A model generated the notes under the pieces. It was given only the letters and a program-made list of their open reading frames with translations, was not told the origin of the DNA and searched no databases. DNA of 64,000 nucleotides, from assembly GCF_003284585.1 (NCBI RefSeq), contig NZ_QKRX01000004.1, forward strand, positions 1 to 64,000, written 5' to 3'. The translations under genes were made by a program, and so were the position numbers. Below are positions 8,122-16,230 of this stretch, in pieces. Position 1 is the first letter of the stretch. Every line of letters starts with the position of its first letter. The stretch is from Nitrincola tibetensis. Its GTDB lineage: Bacteria > Pseudomonadota > Gammaproteobacteria > Pseudomonadales > Balneatricaceae.

Positions 8122-9960
8122 ATGCATGGAAATATGGATATGATAACTCAGCACAAAAGAAAGCTTCTTCCTCGCCTAGTTGCAGGATTATGCTTATTAT
8201 CAACAGGCCTTCTAACTCAAGCACACGCAACCACCATTGCCGACATTGCTAAAAGAGCGATTGAAAGCAACCCTGAGGTGCAAGCAAGCTGGCATACGTT
8301 TTTGGCTTCTGAATATGATGTTGACATTGCACGTTCTGGTTTTCGCCCTACTTTGGATTTTTTAGCCAGCTATGGCTACGAGTGGCGTGATTATGGCCCA
8401 AACAGCAACTTTGATGGTGGAGCAGCTGAGTTGTCAATGACGCAAATGCTCTATGATGGGTTTAGAACCTCAAGCGAAGTCAAACGTCTAAATAGTGCGC
8501 AACTTGTCCGCTATTTTGAGTTGATGGGCACTATTGAATCAACGACCCTCAATGCTCTCGTTGCGTACGAAGATGTCATGCGCTATCGCGAACTTGTGAA
8601 ACTTGCTGAAGAAAACTTAGCAGAACACATTTCTGTATTTAATCAAATTGAAGAAAGTGCTCGCGCTGGTGTGGCCAGACGTGCTGATCTCGAACAAATC
8701 AGTGGACGCTTATCTTTAGCCGAATCCAACCTGCTAACTGAAATGTCTAACTTACATGATGTCAGTGCACGCTTCTTACGGATTGTTGGTGAATTACCAC
8801 CTGGCGACATGACTCCCATTAGCATAACTGCAAACCAAATACCTGCATCAATCGTTGAAGCATTGAATTTAGCTTACCAAGGCAATCCGGATTTTCATGC
8901 AGCTATACGGAACATCTCAGCAGCAGAAGCCGCTGTAGGCACTGAAAATGCAAACTTCCGACCACGTGTTAATCTCAACGCCCGTTATGGGATGCAAACA
9001 TTTGACGATGTTGGAAACAACAACAATCAAGCAGACGGACGAGTTGCTATAGAGTTTCGTTACAACTTGCTAAACGGCGGGCGCGATCAAGCGTCTCTGC
9101 GAAGAGCCTATGAAGAAGTAAACATTGCAAAAGACCTGCGTGATAAAGCCTGCGTCGATTTACGTCAGACCGTTCAGATTGCATACAACGATGTGCAAAA
9201 GCTTGACTTGCAGCTCCCCGCTTTAAATCAGCATCGTTTGTCTTCTAATAACGTTCGTAATGCATATAAAAATCAGTTTGATATTGGACAAAGAACATTA
9301 TTAGATGTCCTCGACTCTGAGAACGAATACTATCAGGCTAGTCGTGCCTACACGAATGCTCTATATGACAAAAGCATTGCACTAGCAAGAACCTATACAG
9401 GTATGGGGCAACTACTGCCCGCACTCAATGTTGTTAAAGATGAGCTGCCTTCTTTAACGGAGCTAGGTGACGAATCTAGCCAACTGGATACATCTACAGT
9501 ATGCCCTATTATTGAAGTTCCAGCCCCAGCACCGCGTTTAAGTGTGATGGATCAGCAAGAATCATCTTTACGTCAGAACCTTGAAGGCAGTGGAGTTGAT
9601 GTGCGTCGTGTTGGTGATGCGATCCAGTTAGTAATGCCAGGAAACATTACGTTCAACACTGATCAATCGACCATACAGCCTACATTTATTCCAACACTCA
9701 ACCAAGTTGCCAAGATTTTGAATGAATACTCAGAATCACAAGTGACAGTTGAAGGGCATACGGATAATAAAGGCTCTTTGCAATACAACCAGAGCTTATC
9801 CGAAAGACGAGCAGCTAGCGTGGCCGATTACTTAGTTAGCCAAGGTGTCAATCGTCCTCGATTAAGCACAGCGGGCTATAGCTATAACCGTCCAGTTGCT
9901 GATAATGCGACAGCCGCTGGACGTGCTCAAAACCGTCGAGTTGAAATTACAATTCGTTAA
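8122..9960 (+). CDS. TolC-OmpA fusion outer-membrane protein
   Basis: This protein has up to 612 residues. After a signal peptide (LVAGLCLLSTGLLTQAHA) comes a full TolC-family channel domain to about residue 450, very similar to the protein at 1955-3361. It is followed by a proline-rich linker (EVPAPAPRLSVM) and an OmpA-type peptidoglycan-binding domain at about 500-612, with the signature VEGHTDNKG, then LSERRAASVADYL, and a final QNRRVEITIR. The fusion would tie the export channel directly to the cell wall. In Shewanella adhesin loci, TolC (AggA) and an OmpA-family protein are, as I recall, separate neighbours of the lapG/lapD homologues, so this looks like a merged form. In-frame ATGs at 8134 and 8140 are alternative starts; 8140 has GGA about nine bases before it. 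Confidence 0.88.
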   Translation: MHGNMDMITQHKRKLLPRLVAGLCLLSTGLLTQAHATTIADIAKRAIESNPEVQASWHTFLASEYDVDIARSGFRPTLDFLASYGYEWRDYGPNSNFDGGAAELSMTQMLYDGFRTSSEVKRLNSAQLVRYFELMGTIESTTLNALVAYEDVMRYRELVKLAEENLAEHISVFNQIEESARAGVARRADLEQISGRLSLAESNLLTEMSNLHDVSARFLRIVGELPPGDMTPISITANQIPASIVEALNLAYQGNPDFHAAIRNISAAEAAVGTENANFRPRVNLNARYGMQTFDDVGNNNNQADGRVAIEFRYNLLNGGRDQASLRRAYEEVNIAKDLRDKACVDLRQTVQIAYNDVQKLDLQLPALNQHRLSSNNVRNAYKNQFDIGQRTLLDVLDSENEYYQASRAYTNALYDKSIALARTYTGMGQLLPALNVVKDELPSLTELGDESSQLDTSTVCPIIEVPAPAPRLSVMDQQESSLRQNLEGSGVDVRRVGDAIQLVMPGNITFNTDQSTIQPTFIPTLNQVAKILNEYSESQVTVEGHTDNKGSLQYNQSLSERRAASVADYLVSQGVNRPRLSTAGYSYNRPVADNATAAGRAQNRRVEITIR

Positions 9961-9973
9961 GTAAAATGAGCGA

Positions 9974-10011
9974 CTGGAGTTAGCTCCCTTTTTAGAGAGA
10001 GTTAACTCCAG
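9974..10011. terminator. Convergent hairpin between TolC-OmpA and lapD
   Basis: CTGGAGTTA (9974-9982) pairs with TAACTCCAG (10003-10011) around a 20-base loop. The structure sits between the convergent TolC-OmpA and lapD genes and overlaps the lapD stop codon at 9992. T-rich bases lie in the loop and beyond the stem on the minus strand. It is a plausible bidirectional terminator. Confidence 0.45.
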
Positions 10012-11920
10012 GTCCCGTGATGCCATCTACCCCAATCTCTTTCAATATCTTAGCCTCCTCCTGACTCTGCACACCTTCAGCAATTAGGAGCAAGCCTATT
10101 GAATGACCTAATGTACACAAACCTCGCAAAAAAGATTCAGTTGAACCACTCTCGGCTAAATCCCTCACGAAGGCACTATCGATCTTAATATAATCCAGTC
10201 CAAGCTCTTGCAAGCTCTTAATCTTCGCGAAATCAGCCCCGGCTCTCTCTAAACCTAACTTACACCCCGTTTGTCTTGCCATGGCACAAAATTCTTTAAA
10301 TACATTTAAATGTAGAATGGCCGATCGCTCTGGAAACTCTAACCACAACTGAGAAGCTTGCTGCGGATAGGCTTTTAAGACTTCTATAACTTCCTGTCTT
10401 GCACCCACATCACACAAGGTCTCAACGGACATATTCACAGCAATGGAGCGGTGTTTTGACTCAACCCCATCATCGGCTAAAACGTGCCTGAGCATAGCCA
10501 AATCGAGTGCTGGCATCATACCCAAACGACGCGCCCAAGGTATAAAATACCCTGCATTTCTTAAAACACCTCCGAGCTCGAGTCGCATCATTGCCTCATT
10601 TTGAAGCAGGCTATTTTCACTGCTCATAACGGGATAGTAAACTGCTCTAACACCACGATGACCAACCGCCTGATGCAAAGCTTGTCTCCATTCGTCGGCC
10701 GAATGAAAACAGGCATCTATCTGGCGCACATCGGAAACTTCACAACAAGTTTGCTCCCGTTGCTCTGCAATTGCTAACATGCTGTCAAGATGAACAAACA
10801 AAGTAGCACGCTTATCCTGTGAGGTAAAATAGCAAGCAGCATGCGGAAGTATTATCCGCGCACTATCATACTGATTTGATAACGCTGACAACTTTTCTTC
10901 TAGCGCGGAGGATAATAAACGCAAATCACTGGCCTGACTTAACAACAAAGCAAAATCACTACCATTTAAACGTCCCACATAACAGTCGCTGTACTGCTCA
11001 GTGTACTCCTCCGTCAGCGCACGTAAGGTTGATGCAACCTTCCTTAATAATTCATCTGTGTGTTTATGTCCCAACGCTTGATTAATGTCCGCCAAATGAT
11101 GAACACGCACGAGAAACATCGCATGATGACTATCAGAATCAACACTACCTAAATGTGCATCCAATAGGTTTATAAAGTACTCCCGATTCGCAACCCCAGT
11201 TAAAGGATCATGCTGATATTTGTAACGAAGCGCCTCCAACCGCTGAGCTTCACTTTCTAACATTTGGCGAATTCGACTAGACAAAATATTCATAGCCCTT
11301 ACTACCCGACCAAACTCAAGTGTTCTAGGGACATCCGACATAATAAAACGCCGCCCCCCGATTGCTTCAGCTTGGGTCACAACATCATCCAAAGGACGAG
11401 TAATCACTTTGAGAATTAATGTCCCTAACAATCCACAGGCTAACGCCACAAACGATAACCAGAACAATAAGTTTCGTGTTGTGGCCCACAAAGCTTCATA
11501 GGCATAGCGGGTGTGACTCTCAACATACAAGGTACCAAATTGATGCCAACCATCTTGCACTTGAGAGATACCTGGCTCGATACTCAAAGGGGCCAACTCC
11601 AAAAACCAACTTGGAATTTGCGAACCCACCTCACCCTCATAGAGCTTACGTTGCAAGGTATTGCCTTCAGGATCAATCAACTCGATACGGTTATAATGAC
11701 CAGTATCAAATTGAGCCGCAATCAACAACTCAAGAGTCACTGGATCCTTATCTAATTGAGAAAGCGTCAGCGCTAAAGAATTAGCATTATCAATATTTTT
11801 AAGCGTTAACTGCTCTTCAAAATAGGCTTTTGCCGTATAGGTACTTATTGAAAAACTGCTAATGAATGCTAATATCATCAGAACAACAACAGCTATCCAT
11901 AATTGCTTAATAAGGGACAT
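9992..11920 (-). CDS. lapD: LapD: c-di-GMP receptor controlling the LapG protease
   Basis: This 642-residue inner-membrane receptor has a membrane helix at about 8-27, a periplasmic LapD/MoxY-type domain at 28-148 and a second helix at 149-172. These lead into a HAMP segment, a GGDEF-like domain at 235-390 and an EAL-like domain at 425-640. Trp125 in the DGWHQFG motif coincides with the Pseudomonas LapD tryptophan that contacts LapG. Both enzyme domains are degenerate. GGDEF is N319-G-S-D-F323; the EAL motif is E442-A-M-M-R; and the metal-binding D-D-F-G loop reads E-R-A-G near 558-561. That is the expected state of a receptor that binds c-di-GMP and sequesters LapG. It is downstream of lapG on the same strand, 36 bp apart. 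Confidence 0.93.
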   Translation of the reverse strand: MSLIKQLWIAVVVLMILAFISSFSISTYTAKAYFEEQLTLKNIDNANSLALTLSQLDKDPVTLELLIAAQFDTGHYNRIELIDPEGNTLQRKLYEGEVGSQIPSWFLELAPLSIEPGISQVQDGWHQFGTLYVESHTRYAYEALWATTRNLLFWLSFVALACGLLGTLILKVITRPLDDVVTQAEAIGGRRFIMSDVPRTLEFGRVVRAMNILSSRIRQMLESEAQRLEALRYKYQHDPLTGVANREYFINLLDAHLGSVDSDSHHAMFLVRVHHLADINQALGHKHTDELLRKVASTLRALTEEYTEQYSDCYVGRLNGSDFALLLSQASDLRLLSSALEEKLSALSNQYDSARIILPHAACYFTSQDKRATLFVHLDSMLAIAEQREQTCCEVSDVRQIDACFHSADEWRQALHQAVGHRGVRAVYYPVMSSENSLLQNEAMMRLELGGVLRNAGYFIPWARRLGMMPALDLAMLRHVLADDGVESKHRSIAVNMSVETLCDVGARQEVIEVLKAYPQQASQLWLEFPERSAILHLNVFKEFCAMARQTGCKLGLERAGADFAKIKSLQELGLDYIKIDSAFVRDLAESGSTESFLRGLCTLGHSIGLLLIAEGVQSQEEAKILKEIGVDGITGPGVNSL

Positions 11921-11956
11921 TAAAAGCGTCCTCCATCACGATGGTTAAAAACATCA

Positions 11957-12667
11957 TTAAAAACTAACCCCTTCTTGTTGAATTCTATCCAGAACGCTTC
12001 TCCATCTTGATAAGCGAGCCGTCGAACTAGCTGCAGGCGTTGCAGAGTTACCCGCCCACAGACCTTCACTATTAAAGCTGAACACAGGGGTTAAATCAGG
12101 GCGTCTTGAGGCGGGCTCAACAGTCGAGATCAGACTATCTAAAATCAAGGGCTCGGCTGTTGGATGAGGGTAGTAGCCAAGAACCATGTGGGCTTCGGTC
12201 ACACTACTTCGAGGCCCACCTGTTCGTGCACGGACATAGATTAACCGCAAATTATTATCGCTAATCCCTGCTTTTCGCAAACTAATGTACTTAGCTATAG
12301 CATAATCTTCGCAGTCCCCCATCCCTTTACCTAAGGTTTCAAGAGGGCTCGCCCAATAATCCTCTACTCCCCATAAACGAATATCAGTTTGATAACGTAA
12401 ATGACGATGAAAAAACTGATTAACGCGCTGGATTTTATCCTGATCTGATAGTGGCGCAATCTCATTCAGCATTCGCTCCCACTCTCGCGAGACACTTGAT
12501 CTTGAGGCACCATAGCGACTTTCCATCAACTGGTGAAAGCGTGTAAAATCAATTGTGACGCGGCTAAACGCAATAGAAGAAAGCTGCCAATAGCCCAGAA
12601 GTACAGATAGAAACAAGAAGCTGGACGCTTTTGCCCACTTCTTTAACATAACAATTCGTCTTCGCAT
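11957..12667 (-). CDS. lapG: LapG: periplasmic calcium-dependent cysteine protease
   Basis: This 236-residue transglutaminase-like cysteine protease (BTLCP family) releases LapA-type adhesins by cutting after the retention module. A signal or anchor segment lies at about 13-34. The catalytic triad is visible as Cys119 (GDCEDYA), His160 (AHMVLGYYP) and Asp177 (ILDSLI). Asp118 and Glu120, which flank the cysteine, match the calcium ligands known in LapG. It precedes lapD in a two-gene operon. A second in-frame ATG at 12649 is a possible start and would still leave a signal segment. Confidence 0.93.
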   Translation of the reverse strand: MRRRIVMLKKWAKASSFLFLSVLLGYWQLSSIAFSRVTIDFTRFHQLMESRYGASRSSVSREWERMLNEIAPLSDQDKIQRVNQFFHRHLRYQTDIRLWGVEDYWASPLETLGKGMGDCEDYAIAKYISLRKAGISDNNLRLIYVRARTGGPRSSVTEAHMVLGYYPHPTAEPLILDSLISTVEPASRRPDLTPVFSFNSEGLWAGNSATPAASSTARLSRWRSVLDRIQQEGVSF

Positions 12668-12700
12668 TTAGACATAACGCTTAACATCCAAGTTTGCCAT

Positions 12701-12815
12701 ATTCAAAGAATTCACCAAGATCACGTAAATAGCAAAAAAACTAGGTTACAGGAATAAGTACATACCAAGTTAGTATAAACTAAGCTTTCAATTTTGCTGA
12801 CTGATTCTATAGAAT
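12701..12815 (+). promoter_or_regulatory. arsR-like gene promoter with ATTC/GAAT dyads
   Basis: ATTCTATAGAAT (12804-12815) is a perfect palindrome overlapping a possible -10 (TAGAAT, 12810-12815) with TTTCAA 18 bp upstream. A related dyad, ATTCAAAGAAT, lies at 12701-12711. SqrR-type repressors recognise ATTC and GAAT half-sites, but with eight bases between them rather than four or three, so the match is partial. Self-repression by the downstream gene is a reasonable reading. Confidence 0.4.
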
Positions 12816-12855
12816 ACAGCGTCCGTAATAATACTTTAGTCACAGGAGCACTCTA

Positions 12856-13209
12856 TTGGCCTCTACCGTCAACACTACTGAGCCTCAGGTCAATGCATCT
12901 GGATCTGACAACTTAGCACTCATGAAGCAAAATGCTGCTGAAGCGGCACGACTTCTTAAAGCACTCGGCAACGATAGCCGCCTACTTATTTTATGCTATC
13001 TAGATGGAAAAGAGCTATCCGTCAGTGAATTAAATACTTGCTTAGATCTCAGCCAATCAGCTCTATCACAGCACCTTGCAGTGTTACGCAGGGATGGCTT
13101 GGTTAAAACACGTCGCGAGTCTCAGACAATTTACTACTCACTACATGGTGATAAAGCCATACGATTAATTAGCACACTCCATGAGATTTTTTGCCCACAA
13201 GAAGCTTAA
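12856..13209 (+). CDS. ArsR-family repressor, BigR/SqrR/YgaV-like
   Basis: This 117-residue winged-helix repressor begins with TTG at 12856; AGGAG lies seven bases before it and no ATG competes. The helix-turn-helix is clear (DLSQSALSQHLAVLRRDG), followed by the wing RRESQTIYYSL. Cys47 (LLILCYL) and Cys113 (EIFCPQ) sit where the redox/persulfide-sensing cysteines of BigR, SqrR and YgaV occur, so sulfide or oxidant sensing is likelier than metal sensing. An additional Cys62 is present. No sulfide-oxidation gene lies beside it; the next gene is the convergent acetyltransferase. The target is unknown beyond probable self-control. Confidence 0.82.
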   Translation: MASTVNTTEPQVNASGSDNLALMKQNAAEAARLLKALGNDSRLLILCYLDGKELSVSELNTCLDLSQSALSQHLAVLRRDGLVKTRRESQTIYYSLHGDKAIRLISTLHEIFCPQEA

Positions 13210-13228
13210 AACACTTAAAGACCTGAGG

Positions 13229-15964
13229 CTACTGCTGTAGCCTTAAGCGCTGCCAATCCTCTGAAGGTTCATTTAGCATCATTTTCATATCAACTACATC
13301 TTCTTCAGGGTTATAACTATTTTTAAATCCAAGCTTTCGCGCCAACCCTTGCATGCCTTTATTTGCAGGCAATGTTGACCCTGCCAACATCAATGTGCCC
13401 TTAGCTCTGCAATACTCTATAACCTTTTCCATTAAGACAACACCAAGACCCTCTCCCTGCAAATCATCTCGAACCACTACTGAAAACTCAGCCTTAATAT
13501 TGTCGGCATCGGTGACCGCGCGAACAACACCTAGAGTTTCCATCCCATCACCTTGTAATTTTGGTGCAGAAACGATCAATGCCATTTCACGATCATAGTC
13601 AATCTGCGTCCAATTCGCTAATTCTTGGTGCGTAGGGACACCTCTGCTATAGAAATAACGCAAACGTATCGACTCAGGCGATAACTGTTTATAAAACTCA
13701 AGATGTGCTGGCTCATCCTCTCCCCGAATAGCACGCAATATAGCGGGCCGACCTGATTTTCTTAGCTGTATGCGCTCGGTTAGGTGCTCAGGATATGGAG
13801 AAACTGCTGGAAGCATGGGCGTCCCGAGAGAGACACATACATCAATGACCAAGATGCCTCTCTTATTCAAAAGCAAAGGGTTTATTTCCAATGCTTTAAT
13901 CTCAGGGAGGTCAATTGCCAACTGGCTCAATTTAATCAGAACATCACATAAATTTTTGATATCACGTTCTAACCAGTCGCTATTCTCTTCAATGACCTTA
14001 TAGGCACGCGAATCTTTAACCAACTGATAAGCTAGAGCGCTATTGAGAGGGGGTAGCATCACCTTCCTATCAGCCATACTATCAACAACATACCCCCCCA
14101 CTCCGAATACAATTAAAGGTCCGAATACCGCATCGCGTGTAATACCTAAATTGATTTGTAAGGATTGAAACCCACGCTTCATTTGCTGAATAGCAAATCC
14201 AAAGGTTTGCTCAGATCGGTAACGCTCACTAACGCGGTAGGCTAATTTTGTAGCCGAATGTCGAACTTCAGGAATGGAGTACAAATCTAATGCTAAATCC
14301 TGCCAACGCATCCGCTCATGCTTTTCGTAACTAAATGGATAAATATTGCCCTCATGCAAGGCTTTAATCGCAATAGATCCACCCAGTTGACTGGCAATAT
14401 CAACAATGGCAGAAATATCTGTCGCGTATTGTGTGTTAGCAGTGGGAATATCGTACAAGTCCAACAAATGACAAGATTCAGCATGTGTTAAATAATCTCT
14501 ATCACTCTCTTTAGCTTGCTGAATCAAATCATGTGCACGCTTTCGATTTGGCGCATTGTCTAATTGATAAGGCGCTGGCGTTTGTCGCATTACTGCCTGA
14601 TTCCGATGGTATTCAACCATGTACATGAACGCATCAATCGCCTCTTCTGGCGTCAAAAACGTTGTGATACCAGCACTATTACACGTGTTACGCGCAGCAA
14701 TGGCTGTTTCTCTTCCCATCCAACAGGTTAAAACATTACGAGGGGTTTTGCGCACTGCTTTAATGACCTCCGTTGCAGTGGCAACACTGGGAGCAAATCG
14801 CGTCGGCGCATGGATGGTTAAAATAACATCAACTTCAGGATCCTTACTTAAAATACTAATAACATCTGCATAATGAGTCGGAGTCGCATCAACATTAAGG
14901 TCAATAGGGTTCATGCCATTCCAATGGCCGGGGAGCTTATCAGCAAGAAGCTTGACTGTCTCTGGGCTAAGCTGAGACAGCTGGCCTTGCTTGCGGATCA
15001 AGCGATCATTTGCTAGTGCATTAGGCCCCATTCCATTGGCAACGATGGCAATCCGTTCACCGCGCATAGGCTTCATGCGGGTCAGAGTTTCAAGTGCATT
15101 AAAAAGATGGTCTGATGTTTCGACTCTAACAACACCTGCACGCTTAAGCGCAGCGTCAAATGCTAAATCGGCATTATTCAAACCATCCGCCACTTCCACT
15201 TTAATCCGACCATCGTTGATAACACCTGACTTCAACACCAATACCAGCTTGTTTCGCGAGGCAGCACGCAACGCCGAAATAAAATTGCGTGAAGTGCCAA
15301 TAACACGATCCATTTGCAGCAAAATGGCATGAGTTGCAGGCTCCCCTGCTAGATAGTCGATTATTGAAGGCACATCGACATCAATCCCATCACCGAGTGT
15401 AAGAAAGTGAGAAAAACCGACCTCCTGCCCATTGGCCCAATCAATCATGGCCGCGCCAATCAAACCCGACTGCCCTATGTAGGCCACACGCCCCTTTTTG
15501 ATATTGATATGAGATGAACTTGCGTTCATTTTTGAACCTGGCACCAATAAACCAATACAATCCGGCCCTAGTATTCGAATACCAAAAGAGCGAGCTGCGT
15601 CTTTGACTTCGTCTTTAACGCTTTTATGAGTAGCAGAAGGAAGGTAAGCCAAACCGGAAGTCAGGATCATCGCCGCCTTCACTTGATAGGCACCCAATTT
15701 GCGCACCCATGAGGCGACCTGTTGAGCAGGAGCACAAATAATTGCCAGATCAGGTATCTCGGGAAAGGAGGCAAGTGAGTCATAGCACTTAACACCTGCT
15801 ATGCAAGATTCACCCTCTTGCCCAATGGCCATTAACGGCCCAGGAAAACCACTGTCAATCAAGTTTCCCAAGACTATATTTCCAAGGTTATTTGACTCGG
15901 CAGTGGCGCCAAATACTGCAATAGAACGAGGCTTGAAGAAACGCTTGAGGTATTTGGTTGACAT
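13229..15964 (-). CDS. pat: Pat-type protein lysine acetyltransferase (acyl-CoA synthetase-like with GNAT domain)
   Basis: This 911-residue enzyme is of the YfiQ/PatZ type. It has an NDP-forming acyl-CoA synthetase-like body, with a CoA-binding domain from residue 10 (FFKPRSIAVFGA), ligase-like domains to about 460 and an ATP-grasp region at about 490-710. A C-terminal GNAT domain at about 755-900 carries the acetyl-CoA loop VVRDDLQGEGLG. In enteric bacteria such proteins acetylate and silence acetyl-CoA synthetase. The start at 15964 is preferred over the upstream frame-open position because AAGG lies about nine bases before it and the protein then begins MSTKYLKRFFKPRS. It is convergent with the ArsR gene. 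A small hairpin (GGCTAC/GTAGCC, 13227-13242) covers its stop codon. Confidence 0.88.
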   Translation of the reverse strand: MSTKYLKRFFKPRSIAVFGATAESNNLGNIVLGNLIDSGFPGPLMAIGQEGESCIAGVKCYDSLASFPEIPDLAIICAPAQQVASWVRKLGAYQVKAAMILTSGLAYLPSATHKSVKDEVKDAARSFGIRILGPDCIGLLVPGSKMNASSSHINIKKGRVAYIGQSGLIGAAMIDWANGQEVGFSHFLTLGDGIDVDVPSIIDYLAGEPATHAILLQMDRVIGTSRNFISALRAASRNKLVLVLKSGVINDGRIKVEVADGLNNADLAFDAALKRAGVVRVETSDHLFNALETLTRMKPMRGERIAIVANGMGPNALANDRLIRKQGQLSQLSPETVKLLADKLPGHWNGMNPIDLNVDATPTHYADVISILSKDPEVDVILTIHAPTRFAPSVATATEVIKAVRKTPRNVLTCWMGRETAIAARNTCNSAGITTFLTPEEAIDAFMYMVEYHRNQAVMRQTPAPYQLDNAPNRKRAHDLIQQAKESDRDYLTHAESCHLLDLYDIPTANTQYATDISAIVDIASQLGGSIAIKALHEGNIYPFSYEKHERMRWQDLALDLYSIPEVRHSATKLAYRVSERYRSEQTFGFAIQQMKRGFQSLQINLGITRDAVFGPLIVFGVGGYVVDSMADRKVMLPPLNSALAYQLVKDSRAYKVIEENSDWLERDIKNLCDVLIKLSQLAIDLPEIKALEINPLLLNKRGILVIDVCVSLGTPMLPAVSPYPEHLTERIQLRKSGRPAILRAIRGEDEPAHLEFYKQLSPESIRLRYFYSRGVPTHQELANWTQIDYDREMALIVSAPKLQGDGMETLGVVRAVTDADNIKAEFSVVVRDDLQGEGLGVVLMEKVIEYCRAKGTLMLAGSTLPANKGMQGLARKLGFKNSYNPEEDVVDMKMMLNEPSEDWQRLRLQQ

Positions 15965-16071
15965 GTCGTTTACCTTACTCAATGTTAGTCTAAGGATCTT
16001 CATTTATGCTATCTTACGCGCTTAGCAACTGCAGCAAAAGTACAAATATCCCTAATAGCTGATGCACATCA

Positions 16072-16111
16072 ATCGAAACTACTTATAGATAATTAATAGA
16101 GTGGTTTCGAT
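16072..16111 (+). promoter_or_regulatory. Long inverted repeat upstream of the second type I secretion cassette
   Basis: ATCGAAACTAC (16072-16082) pairs with GTGGTTTCGAT (16101-16111), 11 pairs with one G-U, around an AT-rich 18-base centre that contains TATAGATAAT. It lies about 120 bp before the ABC gene. It could be an operator around a -10 element or a leader hairpin. Confidence 0.4.
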
Positions 16112-16230
16112 GTTTGAGTATTGATTTCTTTTAACTAACAGCATTGATGTATAATGCTTCATTAAGTTTTAAACTTAGGATAAAGAACAACCAATCGATT
16201 GATACGCTAACCGAACATACGGAGATTTTC

